From the NCBI RefSeq assembly GCF_001547935.1, contig NZ_AP014636.1:1674001-1738000 (forward strand): a stretch of 64,000 bases of DNA, in the 5' to 3' direction. This DNA comes from Vibrio tritonius. Its GTDB lineage: Bacteria; Pseudomonadota; Gammaproteobacteria; Enterobacterales; Vibrionaceae. A program made the position numbers and the translations under genes. Below, in pieces: positions 26,762-35,723 of the stretch (the first letter of the stretch is position 1; each line of letters opens with the position of its first letter). The notes under the pieces were generated by a model, which made no database searches, was not told the DNA's origin, and saw only the letters and a program-made list of their open reading frames with translations.

Positions 26762-27919
26762 CTAAACCTTGCTGCCGGGCTCTGCCACATCTAATTGATG
26801 AATCTCTCTTAACAACTGAATAAACAGCGAACTGCCAACTGGCAGCAAAGCATCTGGGAAATCGTAATGCTCGTTGTGCAATTGGGGAGAGTGTTCACCA
26901 CTGCCCAACACAAACATAGCGCCCTCTTTTGCTATACGGGTAAATTCACCAAAATCTTCAGACCAACGCATCGGCTCCGCTAACGTATGGCATGGAATAT
27001 TAAGCGCCTTGCATGCTTGCTCAACGGCAAGAACACCTTGCGCAGAATTCACGCTGGCTTGGAATACATCTTGATAATCGATACGCCATCCTAACTGATG
27101 AGCAGTACAAACACTTTTTACCCACTGTTCCGCCTGCTGTTTCAAAGCTGCCATTCCTTGGTTACTTTCACTACGCAAAGTGACCATTAGTACCGCATGC
27201 CCCGGAGACGTTCCAAAAGCAATTTCTCCCAAGTTTGCATGAATCACAGTTACCCAGCTTCGCTCCGCAACTTTAGCAGGCAATTGAGGAAATTCTTTGA
27301 GTAACTCGCTTAGCGCCAAGGTCGGGCTAATACCATTTTCTGGATGCGCTGCATGAGAGGTTTTGCCATCTAAATGAACAATCATCCCAGCGGAGGCACA
27401 ATTAAACGTCCCAGCCTTGATCGCCACCTCACCTAACGCCAATCCGGGATAATTATGTAACGCAAAAGCGTAGTCTGGTTGAAGTTCGGCAAATTGAGGG
27501 TCATTGGCTACGGCAATCGCCCCTTCCCCCGTCTCTTCTGCCGGTTGAAACAGCAACACGACTTTCCCCTTTTGAGGACGATGAACAGAGAGATGAGCAC
27601 CCACAGCACAGACCATCGCCATATGACCATCATGGCCACAGAGATGTGCCACTCCGGGAGTAGAAGAGCGGTAAACTGCGCTTCCTTTCTCTTGAATGGG
27701 TAGCGCATCAAGCTCACAGCGAATCAAGGTCACAGGCCCATCTTCTACACCGTGATAGAGCATCGCCATTCCTGATCCACAGAGGTTTTCTAGCATTTCA
27801 TCAGGTGCATAAGCGCTAAACCACTGTTTAATCCGCGCTGCGGTTTGCACCTCTTGGAACGATAGCTCTGGGTGCTGATGTAAATGATGCCGCCACTCTT
27901 GCCAATCCATATCCTGCAT
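26762..27919 (-). CDS. M20D-family amidohydrolase (HipO/N-acyl amino acid hydrolase-like)
   Basis: 385-aa cytoplasmic metal-dependent amidohydrolase. RHHLHQHPELSFQE near the N-terminus, metal ligands in HLCGHDGHMAM (about 92-102), QPAEETGEGA (catalytic Glu about 126), HNYPG, and a dimerisation domain (about 175-290). Family members hydrolyse N-acylated or aromatic amino acid amides; the substrate is not predictable. Single gene, transcribed toward the ABC operon terminator. Not obviously connected with its neighbours. Confidence 0.88.
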   Translation of the reverse strand: MQDMDWQEWRHHLHQHPELSFQEVQTAARIKQWFSAYAPDEMLENLCGSGMAMLYHGVEDGPVTLIRCELDALPIQEKGSAVYRSSTPGVAHLCGHDGHMAMVCAVGAHLSVHRPQKGKVVLLFQPAEETGEGAIAVANDPQFAELQPDYAFALHNYPGLALGEVAIKAGTFNCASAGMIVHLDGKTSHAAHPENGISPTLALSELLKEFPQLPAKVAERSWVTVIHANLGEIAFGTSPGHAVLMVTLRSESNQGMAALKQQAEQWVKSVCTAHQLGWRIDYQDVFQASVNSAQGVLAVEQACKALNIPCHTLAEPMRWSEDFGEFTRIAKEGAMFVLGSGEHSPQLHNEHYDFPDALLPVGSSLFIQLLREIHQLDVAEPGSKV

Positions 27920-28069
27920 AACCTATCCTTGTTTACGCTATCTTTAACTTACGACTAAACAATACGTTATCGCGTAATGATATCGAAAGCCAGCCTCCTA
28001 TTTACAGTGTAAACATCGGTTTTAGCTACTGAACTCTCTGACCATTCAGGCTGGGTACAAACTGGAATG

Positions 28070-28103
28070 AAAAAAGCCCCATCAACTCAGTTAACGGGGC
28101 TTT
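28070..28103 (-). terminator. Intrinsic terminator of pncB
   Basis: On the minus strand AAGCCCC pairs with GGGGCTT (28096-28102 with 28074-28080), 15-nt loop, followed by a T-run. Confidence 0.85.
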
Positions 28104-28123
28104 CTAAAATCACTTTTCAGCAA

Positions 28124-29431
28124 TTATGCTGCTGCTATGTATTGTCGTTTGGTTCTTTTTTGACGCTTTAATTCAGCAATTAGCTCATCAACATCAAGGT
28201 CGATATTAAAACGACGTTTGAGGTTAGCGAGGAAAATCGGATCTTCACACATCGCCTTTTCTGGCTCATCACTGATTTTCGCCACCGGACGACCATTACA
28301 TTCGGTCAATTTAATCACGATGGATAGAGGCTTGTAAGCCACACCTTGCGCATTTTTCCAACCAGCTAAATCATTGGTTAGGAACGTACCGATACCAAAT
28401 GAAATACGCACGCGGCCAGCAAAGTATTCGCACAGCTCTAACGCTTCATCGAAGTTAAGGCCATTTGAGAAAATGAACACTTTCGATTTTGGATCAATCC
28501 CCATGCTTTCGTAATGTTCAATCATGCGGTCACCCCAAACAAACGGGTTACCTGAATCATGACGAATACCATCGTAAGCCTTGGCCAAATGCATATTGAA
28601 ATCTTCTAAGAAGGTATCGATAGTCAAGGTATCAGTTGGCGCAATAGAAAGTTGGCCATCAAATGCTTTCAACCATTGCTCTAAAGCAACACGCTGTGAG
28701 TCTTTCACGTTAACTAATGCTTGATGCCCCATAAACCATTCATGAGCGATGGTTCCAATCGGCTTTAGATTAAACTCACGGGCAAAGTGGTAGTTACTCG
28801 TACCAAGAAGCAGTTCTGGAATTTCCTGTTTCAAGTACGCCATCACATCACGCTGTACTTGACCAGAGAAGCGACGACGAGTCCCCATCTCCGTTAGAGA
28901 GAAGTTAGTAATACCACGACGTTTGATTTCCGCCTTTAGCTTCTGAATTTTCTCATCCAGAATCTCTATTGGCAGCGACTGAGGCACTTCAGCCCAACGG
29001 CGACGGCTACGCACTTCAGAAAGAATCGACATAACGATTGTTTCATACAAAATAGTATCGCGCCAAGAGCCTTCAATACCAATGCGCAGTTGTTCTTTAC
29101 CATCGTGTTTGATCACACCGAACCGCACTTGACGCTCCGGTTGAAAATGGAAATAACGCAATGATTGAAGAAAGGCATGCTTCAAGTGAGGCGAGCTTTG
29201 TGCAAGATACACGATGTCCGCGTCAGAAAATCGCAGAGAGGATAACTGACTAATTTCACTACGAACTTCTTCAAGCAGTTCACTAACATCTTCATCGCTA
29301 CGAACAATAAGCTCATAACGTACCTGAACATCAGGATATAACGAATGGATCGCTTGCATCATGTTGATCTTGTAAGCATCCAAATCCAGCAGGCTGCGAA
29401 TAATGTGTGGAGAAAACAGGCGAGAGTTCAT
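28124..29431 (-). CDS. pncB: Nicotinate phosphoribosyltransferase PncB
   Basis: Converts nicotinate, PRPP and ATP to nicotinate mononucleotide in NAD salvage. 435 aa from the ATG at 29431 (MNSRLFSPHIIRSLLDLDAYK); an upstream in-frame ATG at 29446 overlaps the AAGGA RBS and is rejected. Seen: LTEMGTRRRFSGQVQ, the GTIAHEWFMGHQAL region and the phosphate-binding IRHDSGNPFVWGD and FSNGLNFDEA. Divergent from the NAD-metabolism repressor gene nrtR; a near-perfect palindrome sits at the start of its transcript, so NrtR control is likely. Confidence 0.96.
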   Translation of the reverse strand: MNSRLFSPHIIRSLLDLDAYKINMMQAIHSLYPDVQVRYELIVRSDEDVSELLEEVRSEISQLSSLRFSDADIVYLAQSSPHLKHAFLQSLRYFHFQPERQVRFGVIKHDGKEQLRIGIEGSWRDTILYETIVMSILSEVRSRRRWAEVPQSLPIEILDEKIQKLKAEIKRRGITNFSLTEMGTRRRFSGQVQRDVMAYLKQEIPELLLGTSNYHFAREFNLKPIGTIAHEWFMGHQALVNVKDSQRVALEQWLKAFDGQLSIAPTDTLTIDTFLEDFNMHLAKAYDGIRHDSGNPFVWGDRMIEHYESMGIDPKSKVFIFSNGLNFDEALELCEYFAGRVRISFGIGTFLTNDLAGWKNAQGVAYKPLSIVIKLTECNGRPVAKISDEPEKAMCEDPIFLANLKRRFNIDLDVDELIAELKRQKRTKRQYIAAA

Positions 29432-29462
29432 TTTGCCGTCCTTCATTTCACTGTGTCATCAC

Positions 29463-29485
29463 GTTAGTAACATTATGTTGCTAAC
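29463..29485. promoter_or_regulatory. Putative NrtR operator
   Basis: GTTAGTAACAT and ATGTTGCTAAC around a central T form a 23-bp palindrome with one mismatch. It lies just downstream of the predicted pncB -10 element, covering the transcription start: a repression position. Confidence 0.75.
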
Positions 29486-29494
29486 TTTTGTTGG

Positions 29495-29523
29495 ACAATA
29501 AAAGAGTTTAAGAGGTTTGTCAA
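29495..29523 (-). promoter_or_regulatory. Predicted sigma70 promoter of pncB
   Basis: Minus strand TTGACA (29523-29518), 17-bp spacer, TATTGT (29500-29495). The -35 hexamer matches the consensus exactly and the spacer is optimal. Confidence 0.7.
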
Positions 29524-29725
29524 CTTATGTGACAAACCCAAATGATAAAAACACGTACAAATGTTCCATATTTGTTACATGTAAATGTAATTATTGCAAT
29601 AACTTACCCAATCTCAGCCTAAAAGTGACAAAATGTAAAAATCAGTTTGTCACAAATCGTTATTTACATTTGACCGCAAAGACCAGCTTGCCTAGAATGA
29701 TGCCATCAATAATTAGGGATTTTAT

Positions 29726-30442
29726 ATGATTGTTTCAATTGATTTGGTCTGTCTACGTCTCACCACCAATGGCATCAAAGTTCTACTGGTTAAACGTCAG
29801 AATCCAAATCGCCCAGACTGTGGTAAATGGGCACTGCCTGGTGGGCTAGTTTATGATGAAGATTGGGCTGAAAAAGGAGGCGAACCCGCTGATGACGATT
29901 TTGACTCAGCTCGGCGACGCATTTGCCGTCAGAAGATCCACACCTATCCTAATTACATCAGTGACCCTATCGTAAACGGTAACCCTAAGCGAGACCCTGA
30001 TGGATGGAGCGTCAGTATTTCTCACTATGCTCTACTGAATCCTTCAAACGTGCAACAGATTGAAAATTCAGGAATGGATAAAGAACGTGCAGATTGGTTT
30101 GAACTGAGTGATTTGCTCCACGGTAAATTCAACCTAGCGTTTGATCACACGTCACAAGTTCAACATGCTTGGAGCAAATTGCGCGCCGCCGTAGAGTATA
30201 CCTCTGTCGTGCTCTTCTCTTTAGAAAAAGAGTTTTTAGTGGCCGACATTATTGATGCTTATGCGAAATTCGGCGTGGATGTAAACCGGATGACAATTAA
30301 GCGTCGCTTGATTGATACAGGTGTTATCGTCAGTGCAAATAAATTGGCTTCATCAAATAAGGGCCGCGGAGGCAAACCTGCCACGGTTTATCGCTTAAAT
30401 AATAAAGAAGTCAGCTACTTCCAAACCTGTTTGCGTGGTTAA
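29726..30442 (+). CDS. nrtR: Nudix-related transcriptional repressor NrtR
   Basis: 238 aa. N-terminal Nudix-fold domain (about 3-150: KVLLVKRQNPN, GKWALPGG). The Nudix box is degenerate (ARRRICRQKIHTYPN, lacking the REXXEE core), as is usual for NrtR proteins that have lost hydrolysis. C-terminal winged helix (about 155-235) with VNRMTIKRRLIDTGV and the GRGGKPATVYRL wing. NrtR repressors bind ADP-ribose and release DNA. Divergent from pncB with a palindromic operator between them, which supports the assignment. Confidence 0.9.
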   Translation: MIVSIDLVCLRLTTNGIKVLLVKRQNPNRPDCGKWALPGGLVYDEDWAEKGGEPADDDFDSARRRICRQKIHTYPNYISDPIVNGNPKRDPDGWSVSISHYALLNPSNVQQIENSGMDKERADWFELSDLLHGKFNLAFDHTSQVQHAWSKLRAAVEYTSVVLFSLEKEFLVADIIDAYAKFGVDVNRMTIKRRLIDTGVIVSANKLASSNKGRGGKPATVYRLNNKEVSYFQTCLRG

Positions 30443-30501
30443 TAAAACATAACTCGGGTGTAACAAAATCCTTTAATTGAGTAGATTCTGTTCAATAAGC
30501 G

Positions 30502-30517
30502 TGTGATACTAATCACA
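30502..30517. promoter_or_regulatory. Perfect CRP-type site
   Basis: TGTGATACTAATCACA matches TGTGA-N6-TCACA at all ten positions. It lies 55 bp upstream of the membrane-protein start at 30572, suggesting cAMP-CRP control of that gene. Confidence 0.7.
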
Positions 30518-30571
30518 CACTTCTGGGTCGGAGCGTTTCCGACCGCATACCTTTTTCTATCAACGGATACC

Positions 30572-31858
30572 ATGAACCCGAAAATTGCTGCACTTTGTGG
30601 TTGGCTTTTATTACTCAGTCTTGCCATCTCGCTCTACTCAGAATTGCTCGTGCCTATTCCATCCTATTGGGCTGGTGTACCAATCTGGATTTCCTCCTTT
30701 TTCTTTTTCCCCTACCTTAAAGGCGTACAAAAGAAGCAGATTATTATTCTGGTGGTATGTGGCTTATTCGGCCTGTTATACGGCACCATGCACCATCTCG
30801 ATAGCCGCTATTTTCTAAAAACTTTAGAAGCCAACCAAAATGTAGTGACAATGCTGATTGGTGTCGGCTTTCTAAGGATTTTTGCCTCTCACGGTGTACA
30901 AACCAACGAAACCTTACCGATAGGCTCTCGCTCGCTTATCAAAACCTTACTCGGGATTCATCTTTTCGGAGCCGTATTAAATATGTCTTCCGTCATCATC
31001 GTCGGTGACAAATTGTCGATGAAAAAGCCCTTACAAACGCCCCAGGCCGTCATCCTGCTGCGTGGTTTTGCCATTTGTGCTTTCTGGTCGCCTTTCTTTG
31101 CTGCGATGGGGATGACATTAACAAGCGCGCCCGGTTCACATTTAAGCACCTTGATCATTTATGGCATTCCCGTCAGTTTGGTTGCTCTAGCACTTACCGC
31201 TTGGGAGATTAAACGAACTCCCTTAGTGGAGAATATTGAAGGCTATCCGATGGGGATTAAGTCATTGTGGATGCCATGTTTATTAGCCATGATTGTTCTT
31301 GGTGAACATCAAGTTTGGCCTAGAGCCAGTGTGCTATCTCTAGTTGCACTGACTTCTGTCTCCTTTATCGCTTTATGGCTTATTGCGGTCAAAGGGAAAT
31401 CTGGAGTTGTGATGGCAAAACGTCATATTGAGGTTGGAGTAGCCAGTGCTGCCGGAGAAGTGGTTCTATTTGCCGCTGCAGCCATGCTCGCTTCCGGAGT
31501 AGCATCCATCTTGGCTTCGCTTAATGTTCAGTTGGCACCGGATCACTTTGGTGCTCTCGCTGCCTTTATTACTTTGGTTATTTTGGTTGGCTTAGCCATG
31601 ACTGGCATGCATCCGGTCACCAGCGTGGTACTAGCAGGCAGCGTATTGGCCCCATCGGTAACGGATCCTAATTTATTAGGCTTAACGCTCTTGATGGGCT
31701 GGTCTTTGGGCATTACCTTCTCACCATTTTCCGGTGTGCAATTGAGTATCCAGTCTCGCTATAAAATAAAGGCAAAAACGTTGTTGGCACATAATTGGCG
31801 CTATATCAGTGCTATGTTAGCAGTGTGTGCGACAACATTGTGGATTTATACTTTGTAG
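30572..31858 (+). CDS. Polytopic membrane protein, unknown function (possible transporter)
   Basis: 428 aa from the ATG at 30572 (ACGGA RBS); an upstream in-frame start at 30503 would include the CRP site. About ten to twelve hydrophobic helices throughout, with a conserved-looking MTGMHPVTSVVLAGSVLAP and GWSLGITFSPFSGVQLSI near the C-terminus, similar in style to ion-transporter superfamily proteins (paired re-entrant loops). I cannot assign a substrate or family with confidence. It is not obviously coupled to nrtR: 129 nt and a CRP site lie between them. It ends at a shared bidirectional terminator. Confidence 0.8.
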   Translation: MNPKIAALCGWLLLLSLAISLYSELLVPIPSYWAGVPIWISSFFFFPYLKGVQKKQIIILVVCGLFGLLYGTMHHLDSRYFLKTLEANQNVVTMLIGVGFLRIFASHGVQTNETLPIGSRSLIKTLLGIHLFGAVLNMSSVIIVGDKLSMKKPLQTPQAVILLRGFAICAFWSPFFAAMGMTLTSAPGSHLSTLIIYGIPVSLVALALTAWEIKRTPLVENIEGYPMGIKSLWMPCLLAMIVLGEHQVWPRASVLSLVALTSVSFIALWLIAVKGKSGVVMAKRHIEVGVASAAGEVVLFAAAAMLASGVASILASLNVQLAPDHFGALAAFITLVILVGLAMTGMHPVTSVVLAGSVLAPSVTDPNLLGLTLLMGWSLGITFSPFSGVQLSIQSRYKIKAKTLLAHNWRYISAMLAVCATTLWIYTL

Positions 31859-31861
31859 ATA

Positions 31862-31897
31862 AAAATGAAGCTGCGTTTTGGCGCAGCTTCATTTTTG
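31862..31897. terminator. Bidirectional intrinsic terminator
   Basis: AAATGAAGCTGCG pairs with CGCAGCTTCATTT around a 6-nt loop, with T-rich flanks on both strands. It serves the membrane-protein gene (+) and fecE (-). Confidence 0.9.
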
Positions 31898-31910
31898 TAT
31901 CGAACTTGTT

Positions 31911-32678
31911 TTAGCGAACCACACACATCGGCGAACCTGCGATAGGATCGCGATGTATTTCAGCTTCTAAATCAAAAACATCTGCCAGCAATTTGGCAGT
32001 TAACACCTCTTCAGGGCAACCTTCGGTGACCACCTGCCCCGCTTTCATCACGATTAAGTAATCACAGTAACGGCAGGCTTGGTTAATATCATGCAATACC
32101 GTGATAACGGTTTTGCCCTCTTGATTGAGCTTACGTAGCAGCTTCATTAACTCCACTTGATGGTTAAGATCCAAATAGGTAGTCGGTTCATCAAGCAATA
32201 TATAATCCGTGTCTTGCGCAAGCGTCATTGCTAACCATACTCGTTGGCGTTGGCCACCCGACAAGTCAGTGACCAAGGTAGACGCTAAATCCATTACACC
32301 AGTTGCGATCATAGCTTGTTCCACGATCGCATTATCTTGCTCTGAAAGTTGTCCCCAAAAACCAGTATATGGGCTACGGCCATACCCAACCGCTTCTCTT
32401 ACGGTAATCCCTTCAGGCGTTTCTTGTGCTTGCGGCAACAGTGCCAAATGCTGTGCTAGGGTTTTAGACGCAACCTCATGAATCGGCGTTTCATCCCAAA
32501 AGACTTCGCCTGATTCAGGAAGGAGTATTCTTGACAAACCTTTGAGTAGGGTCGATTTTCCACAACCATTTGGGCCTAAAAGAGCAATGATTTTTCCCTG
32601 TGGAATAGCTACATCAACACCTTTAACAATCGGCGTTTTTCCGTAACTCAATACTAATTTTTCTGTGGATAGCCGCAT
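31911..32678 (-). CDS. fecE: Ferric-citrate-type ABC transporter ATPase FecE
   Basis: 255 aa, the same length as E. coli FecE. Walker A LGPNGCGKST (about 34-43), Q-loop LLPQ, signature DLSGGQRQRVWLAMTLAQ, Walker B YILLDEPTTYLDLNHQ, H-loop VLHDINQACRYCD. Powers import of an iron(III)-chelate through FecCD. Last gene of fecBCDE, starting 3 nt after fecD. Confidence 0.93.
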   Translation of the reverse strand: MRLSTEKLVLSYGKTPIVKGVDVAIPQGKIIALLGPNGCGKSTLLKGLSRILLPESGEVFWDETPIHEVASKTLAQHLALLPQAQETPEGITVREAVGYGRSPYTGFWGQLSEQDNAIVEQAMIATGVMDLASTLVTDLSGGQRQRVWLAMTLAQDTDYILLDEPTTYLDLNHQVELMKLLRKLNQEGKTVITVLHDINQACRYCDYLIVMKAGQVVTEGCPEEVLTAKLLADVFDLEAEIHRDPIAGSPMCVVR

Positions 32679-32681
32679 CGT

Positions 32682-33644
32682 TTATCTCATTTTCACTAAT
32701 AGGTATAAAAAGTAAGGCGCACCAATGATGGCCGTCATAATGCCTGCCGGAAGTTCAAGCGGCGGATGGATGACACGTGCAATTAAATCGGCCATCAACA
32801 ATAAGAAGGCACCAACTATCATGGCAGCAGGTAACAATACTTGATGCTTCCCGCCCACCATTTGACGAGCTAAGTGCGGTGCCACTAAGCCTAAGAAGCT
32901 CAAAGGTCCACAAACGGAAACCGCAGCAGATGTCCACATCACCGCAAGCAACAAAGCACCGGCACGGACAAGATAAACCGAAACGCCCAGACTGGTCGCT
33001 CGTTCATCTCCTAAGGTCAATAAGTTCAACTGATGACTCAACCACAGCACTAAAGGAGCCAATAACCACCACGGCAAAATCATCCATAGCTGATCCCAGC
33101 TTCGGCCCCATAAGCTACCCGTTAACCAAAGCAGAGCATTGTTAATTTCCAGAGGCTGAGTGAGCATCAAAAAATCAATCGCACTACCAAACAGCGCCGA
33201 CAGAGCGACACCAGTGATTGCCAGTTTTACTGGTTTGGTTTTGGAGCCAACAACCAAAAACAAAATAATCGCCGCACCAATCCCCCCAGCCAATGCAGCA
33301 CTTGGCAGCCAATAAATCGATACCGTTGGGAAAAGTGTCATTAGCGCCACCGCCGCTAGCCCAGCCCCATGACTCACGCCAAGAATATCGGGTGACGCTA
33401 GCGGGTTACGGATAACACCTTGAATCAAAGTACCAGAACTGGCGAGCATTGCTCCAACCAAAATGGCTAAGAATATGCGCGGCAGACGATACTCATGAAT
33501 CGTAAAGTAGTGCTCACTATGAGACGTTAAACCTTGCCAAATCTCAGTTAACGACAGGTTTACCGCACCAAAACAGAGGTTAGCAATAGCGGCAATAACA
33601 ACCGCACCAACCAACCCACTTATCATCCGCAAAGGTTGGTTCAT
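32682..33644 (-). CDS. fecD: Ferric-citrate-type ABC permease FecD
   Basis: 320 aa, about nine or ten transmembrane helices. Family motifs: EYRLPRIFLAILVGAMLA, GVIRNPLASPDILGVSHGAG, NNALLWLTGSLWGRSWDQ and the C-terminal ARVIHPPLELPAGIMTAIIGAPYF, all very like E. coli FecD. Overlaps fecC by 4 nt. Confidence 0.93.
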   Translation of the reverse strand: MNQPLRMISGLVGAVVIAAIANLCFGAVNLSLTEIWQGLTSHSEHYFTIHEYRLPRIFLAILVGAMLASSGTLIQGVIRNPLASPDILGVSHGAGLAAVALMTLFPTVSIYWLPSAALAGGIGAAIILFLVVGSKTKPVKLAITGVALSALFGSAIDFLMLTQPLEINNALLWLTGSLWGRSWDQLWMILPWWLLAPLVLWLSHQLNLLTLGDERATSLGVSVYLVRAGALLLAVMWTSAAVSVCGPLSFLGLVAPHLARQMVGGKHQVLLPAAMIVGAFLLLMADLIARVIHPPLELPAGIMTAIIGAPYFLYLLVKMR

Positions 33645-34642
33645 CGCGTTTTCCTCACAAGATAAATAAAGATAGGCGCACCAATAATTGCCAGTACCGC
33701 GCCAGCTGGAGTCTCAGTAGGATAAACAATAGCGCGACTGACGATATCAGCAATCACCGTCAATAAGGCCCCGATTAACATAGCAATAGGCAATAAACGG
33801 CGATAATCATACCCAACCAGTAAACGTCCTAAATGAGGGACAATTAAGCCAACAAACGAGAGTGCCCCTACCGTACTCACGCTAATCCCAACTAAGATCA
33901 AAACCGTTCCAGCAATCACCAAACGCATCGCTGTTAGGTTGATGCCTAAACTTTTGACTCGCTCATCCCCCATCGCTAATAGGTTCACTTTAGGAGCCAG
34001 CAGCAAACTCACGATTAATCCAACCGCAAGGCCTGGCCAACTCCATTGCCAATTGTGCCACTGCACATTAGCAAACGAGCCTGCCAGCCAAGCCATAACA
34101 CTTGCCGCTTGGTCTTCCACCAAAATAATGCTGGCTTTAGTTAATGCGCTGCACAACGCTGAGATAGCGATCCCCGCCAATACAAGTTGCCCCCGCTCTG
34201 TGCCCGCACGCCATGCACCGCCTAAAATCATCACCAAAACCCAAGTGATTAATCCCCCTAAAATGGCGGCAAGCGGCACACCTATGGGCGATGAAACAGC
34301 AAACACAGTACTCACTAGAGCCATCCCCATCGCCGCCCCAGCATTGACCCCAAACAGACTCGGAGAAGCCAAAGGGTTACGAGTTAACCCTTGCATTAAA
34401 GCGCCAGCGGCCGCTAATGACGCACCAACAAGCATTGCTTCCAACACCCGCGGCAAACGTACATCATGCACGACAATATGAGCAATGACCGTAGGATCGC
34501 GATGCCAAATCGCGGCAAACGCATCGTAACCAGAAATAGGAATAGCGGAATAGGCAAATAGCCCTATCCATCCAAAGACAATCAAAGCCACCAGCAGAAA
34601 TAGAAAGGTGGTCATGTAGACGAGAAAATGACGATGTCGCAT
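33641..34642 (-). CDS. fecC: Ferric-citrate-type ABC permease FecC
   Basis: 333 aa, polytopic FecCD-family permease: DVRLPRVLEAMLVGASLAAAG, GLTRNPLASPSLFGVNAGAA, MGDERVKSLGIN, PTETPAGAVLAIIGAPIF. Heterodimerises with FecD. It is separated from fecB by 178 nt containing an intrinsic terminator, so it may receive only part of fecB transcription. Confidence 0.92.
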   Translation of the reverse strand: MRHRHFLVYMTTFLFLLVALIVFGWIGLFAYSAIPISGYDAFAAIWHRDPTVIAHIVVHDVRLPRVLEAMLVGASLAAAGALMQGLTRNPLASPSLFGVNAGAAMGMALVSTVFAVSSPIGVPLAAILGGLITWVLVMILGGAWRAGTERGQLVLAGIAISALCSALTKASIILVEDQAASVMAWLAGSFANVQWHNWQWSWPGLAVGLIVSLLLAPKVNLLAMGDERVKSLGINLTAMRLVIAGTVLILVGISVSTVGALSFVGLIVPHLGRLLVGYDYRRLLPIAMLIGALLTVIADIVSRAIVYPTETPAGAVLAIIGAPIFIYLVRKTR

Positions 34643-34763
34643 TAAGCTTTAACCAATTAGAATAACTCTGTTAAAGGAAAATGTTCGTAACACTCAAAGA
34701 GAACAGTACTGACACTTTTCTTAATCCAATCAAATGCCCTAACAAAGCAAAAATGGATTCTAT

Positions 34764-34796
34764 AAAAACAAAACGAGCGTGAAGATCACGCTCGTC
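34764..34796 (-). terminator. Intrinsic terminator/attenuator between fecB and fecC
   Basis: Ten-bp stem ACGAGCGTGA / TCACGCTCGT with a 3-nt loop; on the minus strand followed by TTTTGTTTTTATAG. It would reduce fecCDE expression relative to the binding protein. Confidence 0.85.
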
Positions 34797-34820
34797 TATC
34801 ATAAAACTCTCAACTCAGCA

Positions 34821-35723
34821 CTAAGCTTTGACCAACTTGAGCAAGTCTTGAGCCATAAACTCAGCGGCAAGAATACCACGACACCTTGCCCACATATTGC
34901 CATCAACATGATAGATATGCTTGGCTCTAACCGCTTGCAATGCTTGCCATAAAGGTTGGTTTTGCCATTGGTCGACAATACTATCCTTAACGTAATCACC
35001 AACAACCAGATACTGAGGATTAAGACCGAGTAACTGTTCAAGGCTAATCAAACGAGATGCCTGTTCATTGTCTAACCCCGTTGGAGAAGTAAGCCCCAAG
35101 CGTTGAATCACACCGCCATCATAAGCATCAGCAGAGTGGGCATAAAATCCATTTGCACGAGCAACACCAAATAGCACGGGTTTACCTTTTAAGCTTGATA
35201 AAGCCTTAGCATACTCATTCATACGCTCTTCATGCTGCTTAAGACGTGCTTGCATTTGTGTGTCACGACCAACCACTTTACCAATGATCGCCGCCGATTT
35301 AAGGTTATCTTGGTACGTTTCACGACGCGAAGGCAACAATAGTGTAGGCGCAATCTTCGACAGCTCTTTATAAACGGCCGAATGGCGATCCGTATCCGCA
35401 ATAATCAAATCCGGCTTTAATGCAGCAATCACTTCTAAACTCGGTTGTGAGCGTGTTCCTACTGAACGCCAATCATTACTTAGCTCTTGACGAACTGCTG
35501 GAAGCAGCCGGTTTGCATCATTATCATCAGCTATTCCAACAGGGCTAACGCCCACCGATACTAAAGCATCAACAAAAGAGAACTCTAATGCCACAATGCG
35601 TTTGGGTGTGGAATCGATTGTAAACTGCCCATGACTATCTGTTACCGTCACTGCACTAGCAGAAAAACTTAATACACATACCACAGCCGCTGTGACTCTA
35701 ACTAATCCAGAAAACCACTTCAT
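34821..35723 (-). CDS. fecB: Ferric-citrate-type periplasmic binding protein FecB
   Basis: 300 aa with signal peptide (1-24, ending SASA). Class III binding-protein fold: KRIVALEFSFVDALVSVGVSPVGIADDND, SVGTRSQPSLEVIAALKPDLIIADTDRH, RRETYQDNLKSAAIIGKVVG, DGNMWARCRGILAAE. The correspondence with E. coli FecB runs along the whole length. No fecA receptor or fecIR regulators lie nearby, so the outer-membrane receptor must be encoded elsewhere or the siderophore differs. A weak Fur-like sequence lies about 140 bp upstream. Confidence 0.92.
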   Translation of the reverse strand: MKWFSGLVRVTAAVVCVLSFSASAVTVTDSHGQFTIDSTPKRIVALEFSFVDALVSVGVSPVGIADDNDANRLLPAVRQELSNDWRSVGTRSQPSLEVIAALKPDLIIADTDRHSAVYKELSKIAPTLLLPSRRETYQDNLKSAAIIGKVVGRDTQMQARLKQHEERMNEYAKALSSLKGKPVLFGVARANGFYAHSADAYDGGVIQRLGLTSPTGLDNEQASRLISLEQLLGLNPQYLVVGDYVKDSIVDQWQNQPLWQALQAVRAKHIYHVDGNMWARCRGILAAEFMAQDLLKLVKA

